Of a stretch of 64,000 nucleotides of DNA, positions 60,915 through 64,000 are shown piece after piece (within the stretch, counting starts at the first letter, position 1; each line of letters begins with the position of its first letter). The notes below the pieces were generated by a model that ran no database searches, had not been told where the DNA came from, and saw nothing but the letters and a program-made list of their open reading frames with translations. Position numbers and translations under genes: made by a program. Where the stretch lies: positions 62,001-126,000 of the forward strand of contig JADJHZ010000012.1 in the NCBI GenBank assembly GCA_016707205.1, given 5' to 3'. The DNA is from Haliscomenobacter sp. (GTDB taxonomy: Bacteria; Bacteroidota; Bacteroidia; Chitinophagales; Saprospiraceae).

Positions 60915-61541
60915 ATGGCCTATTATCTCGTAGATTGGAGAACAAAAATAAGGAACGTGCAAAAAAGTATCCAATTCCGCGTACAACTGGAAGGCATCCA
61001 GCCTGCAATATGGCGCACCTTTCAGGTGGATCATGGGGAAGATTTTTTCCAACTCCACGAGATCCTGCAAATTGTTATGGGGTGGGAAAATGCTCACCTG
61101 TTTGAGTTCCGCTTCAACGAGCGGCGTATTGGTCTTTTACCCGATGAGGACGAGCTTTGGGACGCCGACGAGAATGTGGAGGACAGCGAGGCGATCGTTC
61201 TGGGAGAACTCGAGCTGAAAGAAGGAGACGAGATCGTCTATATCTACGATTTCGGCGACGAGTGGTTGCACAAATTGACCGTAGAGCGCTTGCTTCCCAA
61301 GGAAACACCGACTCCGCTTTGCCTGGCAGGGGCTCGCAATTGCCCTCCGGAAGACAGTGGAGGGATCTTTGGCTATGTGCACCTACTGGAGGTTCTCCGC
61401 GATCCAAAACACCCCGAATTCAAAGAGTTTAGAGAGTGGGTGGAAGAATTTGACCCCGAACTCTTCGATCTGGAGGAAACCAACGATATCCTCAAGGAAT
61501 TTGACGATTGGAGGGAGAGCTTATGGGCAGAAGAAGAATGA
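60915..61541 (+). CDS. Plasmid pRiA4b ORF-3-like protein
   Basis: 208 residues from ATG 60915. Other starts are ATG 60894, which would overlap the YwqG start, and GTG 60957, just after AAGGA; family alignment favours a start near here. Family marks are QFRVQLEGIQPAIWRTFQV, FFQLHEILQIVMGWENAHLFEF, DEIVYIYDFGDEWLHKLTVE and CLAGARNCPPEDSGGIFGY. The name comes from a plasmid gene; function is unknown. Despite the name, nothing nearby suggests a plasmid here. It starts divergently from the YwqG gene. Confidence 0.85.
   Translation: MAYYLVDWRTKIRNVQKSIQFRVQLEGIQPAIWRTFQVDHGEDFFQLHEILQIVMGWENAHLFEFRFNERRIGLLPDEDELWDADENVEDSEAIVLGELELKEGDEIVYIYDFGDEWLHKLTVERLLPKETPTPLCLAGARNCPPEDSGGIFGYVHLLEVLRDPKHPEFKEFREWVEEFDPELFDLEETNDILKEFDDWRESLWAEEE
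60943..60950 (-). promoter_or_regulatory. -7 promoter element of the YwqG-rnhB unit
   Basis: Reads TATTTTTG on the minus strand (TAnnTTTG), 40 bases before the YwqG TTG start. It lies inside the N-terminal coding region of the divergent gene. Confidence 0.45.
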
Positions 61542-61546
61542 TCGGA

Positions 61547-62194
61547 TCAACGATTCCGGATCATCTCCAACAGTTCGTCCAATTCGTCAAACGATTTGAA
61601 TCCCGTTTTTTCCTCTGCGCCTCCTTGAAAGCAAAAACCGGCAGGATGGGACGTGTTCAGGATGTCCTTGATGCCGGACGCTTCCAGTTCCGTCTGGAGG
61701 AGTATGGGGTATTGGGCGCAAATGGCAGCGAACCAGGGTTCGGATAGGGGGCGCCCATGCGAAAAGACTTCATGCGAAACCCGGTTTTTGCTCAGGTTGA
61801 ACACAAAATAAGCCGTCCAGGGGGCAAAGGATTCCAGAAATTCCTCCAGGTTCTCTTCGGTAGAGGACGGTTCAACGACGATTTCTTTGAGTACCGGAAG
61901 GGAGGCGCTGAGTTCCTGCTGAGTCTCCAGAGGCAGGGCCATGGGGGCGATGACGGCGTCCAGGGCAAGGTCCCTGCAGAGGGTCAGAATCTCGGCTGCG
62001 GATAGTAGGCCGGCCGCTCCAGCGATGGCGGGCCCTTGTACCCAGTCTTTTATTGCGGCGATGCCGGCGGGAGGAAGATACGCTTCGCTGGAGGGATCCA
62101 GCTCAAACGCCAGCCAATCGGCCTCCCAGGCAGCAAAAAAACGAGCGTCCGTCAGATTGCTGATTCCCGAGGCCAGGATTTTATAGCCGTTCAT
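61547..62194 (-). CDS. TrpF-like beta/alpha-barrel protein
   Basis: 215 residues from the ATG at 62194 (MNGYKILASGISNLTDARFFAAWEADWLAFEL). The start resembles phosphoribosylanthranilate isomerase (K.CGI.n.eDA..a...GaD..GF.F), but the catalytic cysteine of TrpF is replaced by serine (SGISN). The middle and end (LDAVIAPMALPLETQ; AGFCFQGGAEEKTGFKSFDELDELLEMI) keep barrel periodicity. A real TrpF role is therefore doubtful; no trp genes are near. Divergent from the alkyltransferase-like gene with overlapping promoters. Confidence 0.7.
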   Translation of the reverse strand: MNGYKILASGISNLTDARFFAAWEADWLAFELDPSSEAYLPPAGIAAIKDWVQGPAIAGAAGLLSAAEILTLCRDLALDAVIAPMALPLETQQELSASLPVLKEIVVEPSSTEENLEEFLESFAPWTAYFVFNLSKNRVSHEVFSHGRPLSEPWFAAICAQYPILLQTELEASGIKDILNTSHPAGFCFQGGAEEKTGFKSFDELDELLEMIRNR

Positions 62195-62216
62195 TGCAAG
62201 GGTGTATTGTTTGGAA

Positions 62217-62224
62217 CAAATGTA
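62217..62224 (-). promoter_or_regulatory. -7 promoter element of the TrpF-like gene
   Basis: Reads TACATTTG on the minus strand (TAnnTTTG), 23 bases before the ATG. It sits within 10 bases of the divergent alkyltransferase-like start. Confidence 0.45.
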
Positions 62225-62232
62225 GAAAAAGG

Positions 62233-62562
62233 ATGGAAGAACCCTTCTATTACGAGCAGGTATATGAGGTGGTGCGCCGCATTCCGAGGGGGCGGGTGAG
62301 CACCTATGGAGCCATAGCCGACTATCTGGCTTTGGGGTCCGCACGTATGGTTGGCTGGGCGCTTTACCAAAGCGTCCTGGAAGAGCATATTCCCGCTCAC
62401 CGGGTCGTCAACAGGAAAGGCGAGCTCAGCGGCCGGCATCATTTCCCTACTCCTTCGTTCATGGAGGAATTGCTTGCCCAGGAAGGCGTCGAGGTCGTTG
62501 ATCACTGCGTCCGCGAGTTCAAATCCAGGTTCTGGCATCCGCAGGAAATCGATGCGGGATAA
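62233..62562 (+). CDS. Alkyltransferase-like (ATL/MGMT family) protein lacking the acceptor cysteine
   Basis: 109 residues from ATG 62233. The MGMT C-terminal DNA-binding fold is plain: YEQVYEVVRRIPRGRVSTYGAIADYLALGSARMVGWAL. The active-site motif, PCHRV in true methyltransferases, is PAHRV here (residues 54-58), so the acceptor cysteine is alanine. ATL proteins of this kind bind O6-alkylguanine without repair and flag it to nucleotide excision repair. Length is typical for the stand-alone form. Conflict with an earlier in-frame ATG (62194) is resolved by family start. Confidence 0.88.
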   Translation: MEEPFYYEQVYEVVRRIPRGRVSTYGAIADYLALGSARMVGWALYQSVLEEHIPAHRVVNRKGELSGRHHFPTPSFMEELLAQEGVEVVDHCVREFKSRFWHPQEIDAG

Positions 62563-62616
62563 TTCTTGTAAAACGGTATTTTAGCCTCACTAACTTTTAA
62601 CCGCAAACCATTGCTT

Positions 62617-63048
62617 ATGCTTCTGAATGCCCTGCTATTCTTTTTTCTCTCCAACGGCTACGCACTTACCGCCGACTCTCCGGTTGGCGTTTGGAAAACA
62701 ATCGACGATGAAACCGGACAACCTAAATCGCACGTGGAGTTGTACCTTCGAAATGGAAAACTATATGGCAAGGTTGTACGCCTGCTCCAAAAACCAGCAG
62801 ATACGCTTTGCGAAAAATGCAAAGGGGATAAAAAGGACAAACCAGTACTCGGGATGATCATTGTGGAGAACCTAACCCAGGAAGACAGGGTTTGGAAAGG
62901 GGGTAATATTCTCGATCCGGTATCCGGGAATACCTATGCGTGCAGCATGTGGCTGGAAGATGGGAACCTCCGGGTCCGGGGCAAACATTGGACGGGGTTG
63001 TACCGTACCCAAACCTGGTACCGGCTTCAAGAATCCAATATAAAATGA
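62617..63048 (+). CDS. DUF2147 exported protein
   Basis: 143 residues from ATG 62617. Short signal peptide (MLLNALLFFFLSNGYALTA). DUF2147 follows: VGVWKTIDDETGQPKSHVELYLRNGKLYGKVV with CEKCKGDKKDKPVLGMII and GGNILDPVSGNTYACSMWLEDGNLRVRGK (quoted in parts; the family is a small beta-barrel). Periplasmic; function unknown in general. Full family length. A second close cysteine pair (CEKC) is typical of the family. Confidence 0.9.
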   Translation: MLLNALLFFFLSNGYALTADSPVGVWKTIDDETGQPKSHVELYLRNGKLYGKVVRLLQKPADTLCEKCKGDKKDKPVLGMIIVENLTQEDRVWKGGNILDPVSGNTYACSMWLEDGNLRVRGKHWTGLYRTQTWYRLQESNIK

Positions 63049-63142
63049 TTCCTTCAGGTGCTTGGAAAAGTGTTAAAGTTTTATAGTACCGCGCAATAAG
63101 GAGAAGGGTTGTTTAGTTTTATTCCTGTGTTGACTCATTAAA

Positions 63143-63388
63143 ATGACCTACATGAATCAAACCTGTACAACTGATCTTCTTGTCAAATTTCTTTATCACG
63201 AAACTACTGCCCGCGAGGCTCGGGAAATCCGCAAAGGGATCGATGACGATCTCCTGTTGCGGGAAGAGTTCAAAGGATTGGAAAAAGCCTACCGGCAACT
63301 TCCCAAGGTGAAGTTCAGCGCTTCCCAGGAATCCCTCCGGAAGGTTCTGGAGTACAGCCGGCAAACGGCTTTAGAAAAACAAAGGTAA
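63143..63388 (+). CDS. Small hypothetical helical protein
   Basis: 81 residues (78 if started at the second ATG, 63152). Contents are polar and helical: TDLLVKFLYHETTAREAREIRKGI, DDLLLREEFKGLEKAYRQLPKVK. Resembles short anti-sigma-type or regulator-type proteins of Bacteroidota but without any clear motif. It precedes recA by ~235 bases and is separated from it by a terminator. Confidence 0.55.
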   Translation: MTYMNQTCTTDLLVKFLYHETTAREAREIRKGIDDDLLLREEFKGLEKAYRQLPKVKFSASQESLRKVLEYSRQTALEKQR

Positions 63389-63434
63389 ACGGCCCACTCC
63401 TTTTGGGTTCATGAAAAGACGGATGATGAGCTAT

Positions 63435-63475
63435 TCAGCCCCCGGCAGTTAAAATTGCCGGGGGCTGAGCTGTTT
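63435..63475 (+). terminator. Terminator before recA
   Basis: TCAGCCCCCGGCA (63435-63447) pairs with TGCCGGGGGCTGA (63456-63468), 13 bp, 8-nt loop, followed by GCTGTTTT. The T run is short, but the stem is strong. Confidence 0.75.
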
Positions 63476-63533
63476 TATGGAAAAAAAATTCATGGACCGC
63501 CAAAAAATTCTTGCGCAATAAAAACAATTTTTT

Positions 63534-63541
63534 TATTTTTG
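63534..63541 (+). promoter_or_regulatory. -7 promoter element of recA
   Basis: TATTTTTG (TAnnTTTG) in an AT-rich gap; TTG at 63511-63513 is a fair -33 box. Leader of ~75 bases to the recA ATG. Confidence 0.6.
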
Positions 63542-63624
63542 AAAACCAAATTTAACTTTTTGTTTTTTATTTATTTTTACGATCAGAAATCCTCTTCTAT
63601 CCATCAAACTAAAGCCAATCATTC

Positions 63625-64000
63625 ATGTCGCAGTTAGACAAAGAAGCCAAATTGAAAGCCCTTCAGTCGACGGTTGACCGTCTGGAGAAGACCTATGGGA
63701 AAGGGACCATTATGCGCTTGGGAGACAAGAGTATAATGAAAGTGGACGTTATTTCAACCGGTAGCCTGGGGCTGGATGTAGCCCTGGGAATTGACGGCCT
63801 TCCGAAAGGCCGCGTGATTGAAATTTACGGCCCGGAATCTTCGGGCAAAACCACTCTGGCCATCCATGCCATTGCGGAGGCGCAAAAACAGGGTGGGATC
63901 GCCGCATTTATCGATGCCGAACACGCTTTTGACCGCGCCTATGCCAACGGACTGGGCGTGGATACCGAAAATTTGCTAATATCCCAGCCCGACAATGGGG
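63625..64000 (+). CDS. recA: Recombinase RecA (3' partial)
   Basis: 125 residues visible; the gene runs off the window. RecA drives homologous recombination and SOS induction. Walker A is GPESSGKT (69-76). The start MSQLDKEAKLKALQSTVDRLEKTYGKGTIMR and the block STGSLGLDVALGIDGLPKGRVIEIYG (quoted in parts) match bacterial RecA closely. A good promoter lies ~85 bases upstream. I see no obvious SOS box, as is usual in Bacteroidota. Confidence 0.97.
   Translation, partial: MSQLDKEAKLKALQSTVDRLEKTYGKGTIMRLGDKSIMKVDVISTGSLGLDVALGIDGLPKGRVIEIYGPESSGKTTLAIHAIAEAQKQGGIAAFIDAEHAFDRAYANGLGVDTENLLISQPDNG

Noticed and set aside
60894..61541. Plasmid-derived region, suggested by the pRiA4b ORF-3 name
   Set aside because: The family is common on chromosomes, and there are no replication, partition or mobility genes around it.
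61547..62194. A genuine trpF gene
   Set aside because: The catalytic cysteine position is serine, and no tryptophan biosynthesis gene is adjacent; only the fold is similar.

Overview
The window looks like chromosomal DNA of a member of Bacteroidota, most likely class Saprospiria (inference). It carries a type IX secretion C-terminal sorting tail, the futalosine menaquinone enzyme MqnC, a long type-2 isoleucyl-tRNA synthetase and TonB/OmpA-type envelope proteins. Many -7 promoter elements match TAnnTTTG, and Shine-Dalgarno sequences are few. No phage, insertion sequence, CRISPR array, rRNA or tRNA was found.

Layout. 1-8.2 kb: end of a T9SS-sorted choice-of-anchor/phytase-like protein, small envelope genes, a LolD-like ABC transporter pair, and an overlapping pair (69-aa protein plus nucleotidyltransferase) that resembles a toxin-antitoxin unit. 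8.2-11.7 kb: ileS behind an apparent leader-peptide attenuator. 11.7-13.9 kb: SCP2 protein, two Hsp20 genes (one with a sigma-54-type promoter), DUF3109. 14-20.5 kb: citrate synthase, GcvH, TonB, AspRS, DUF4294 and OmpA-domain proteins. 20.6-27 kb: GlcD-type FAD/Fe-S oxidoreductase, CorC-like CBS protein, FtcD-FchA, zinc ribbon protein. 27-33.4 kb: GH9-polysaccharide deacetylase fusion, a very large exported protein of unknown function and a small hypothetical. 33.5-37.7 kb: small membrane proteins, a MoxR-like ATPase, a vapC remnant, mqnC. 37.8-44 kb: rimP-nusA-infB translation/transcription operon, then a BNR sialidase-like lipoprotein. 44-51.5 kb: MltD-like transglycosylase, a 685-bp gene-free AT-rich gap, lone MoaD, CPBP protease, DUF2202 protein, ECF sigma factor with a partner membrane protein, ROK kinase. 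51.7-64 kb: protease/propeller/barrel protein, M14 carboxypeptidase, SDR reductase, sodium:solute symporter, RNase HII, several small families, an alkyltransferase-like protein, DUF2147 and the start of recA.

The most notable signal is upstream of ileS. A promoter is followed by a 21-codon reading frame with four consecutive isoleucine codons, then a perfect 12-bp stem with a nine-T tail, with visible alternative pairings. This is the architecture of ribosome-mediated transcription attenuation sensing Ile-tRNA charging. The IleRS it controls has its HIGH signature swapped to GIHH, the form linked to very high mupirocin resistance in some type-2 enzymes.

Five genes are each broken by one net base at a short homopolymer (near 23061, 27743, 32954, 35513 and 57501). 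In each case a one-base change restores an expected protein. Indel errors in the assembly are the simplest explanation, so I give full gene extents and mark the breaks. Only the vapC copy also looks genuinely decayed.
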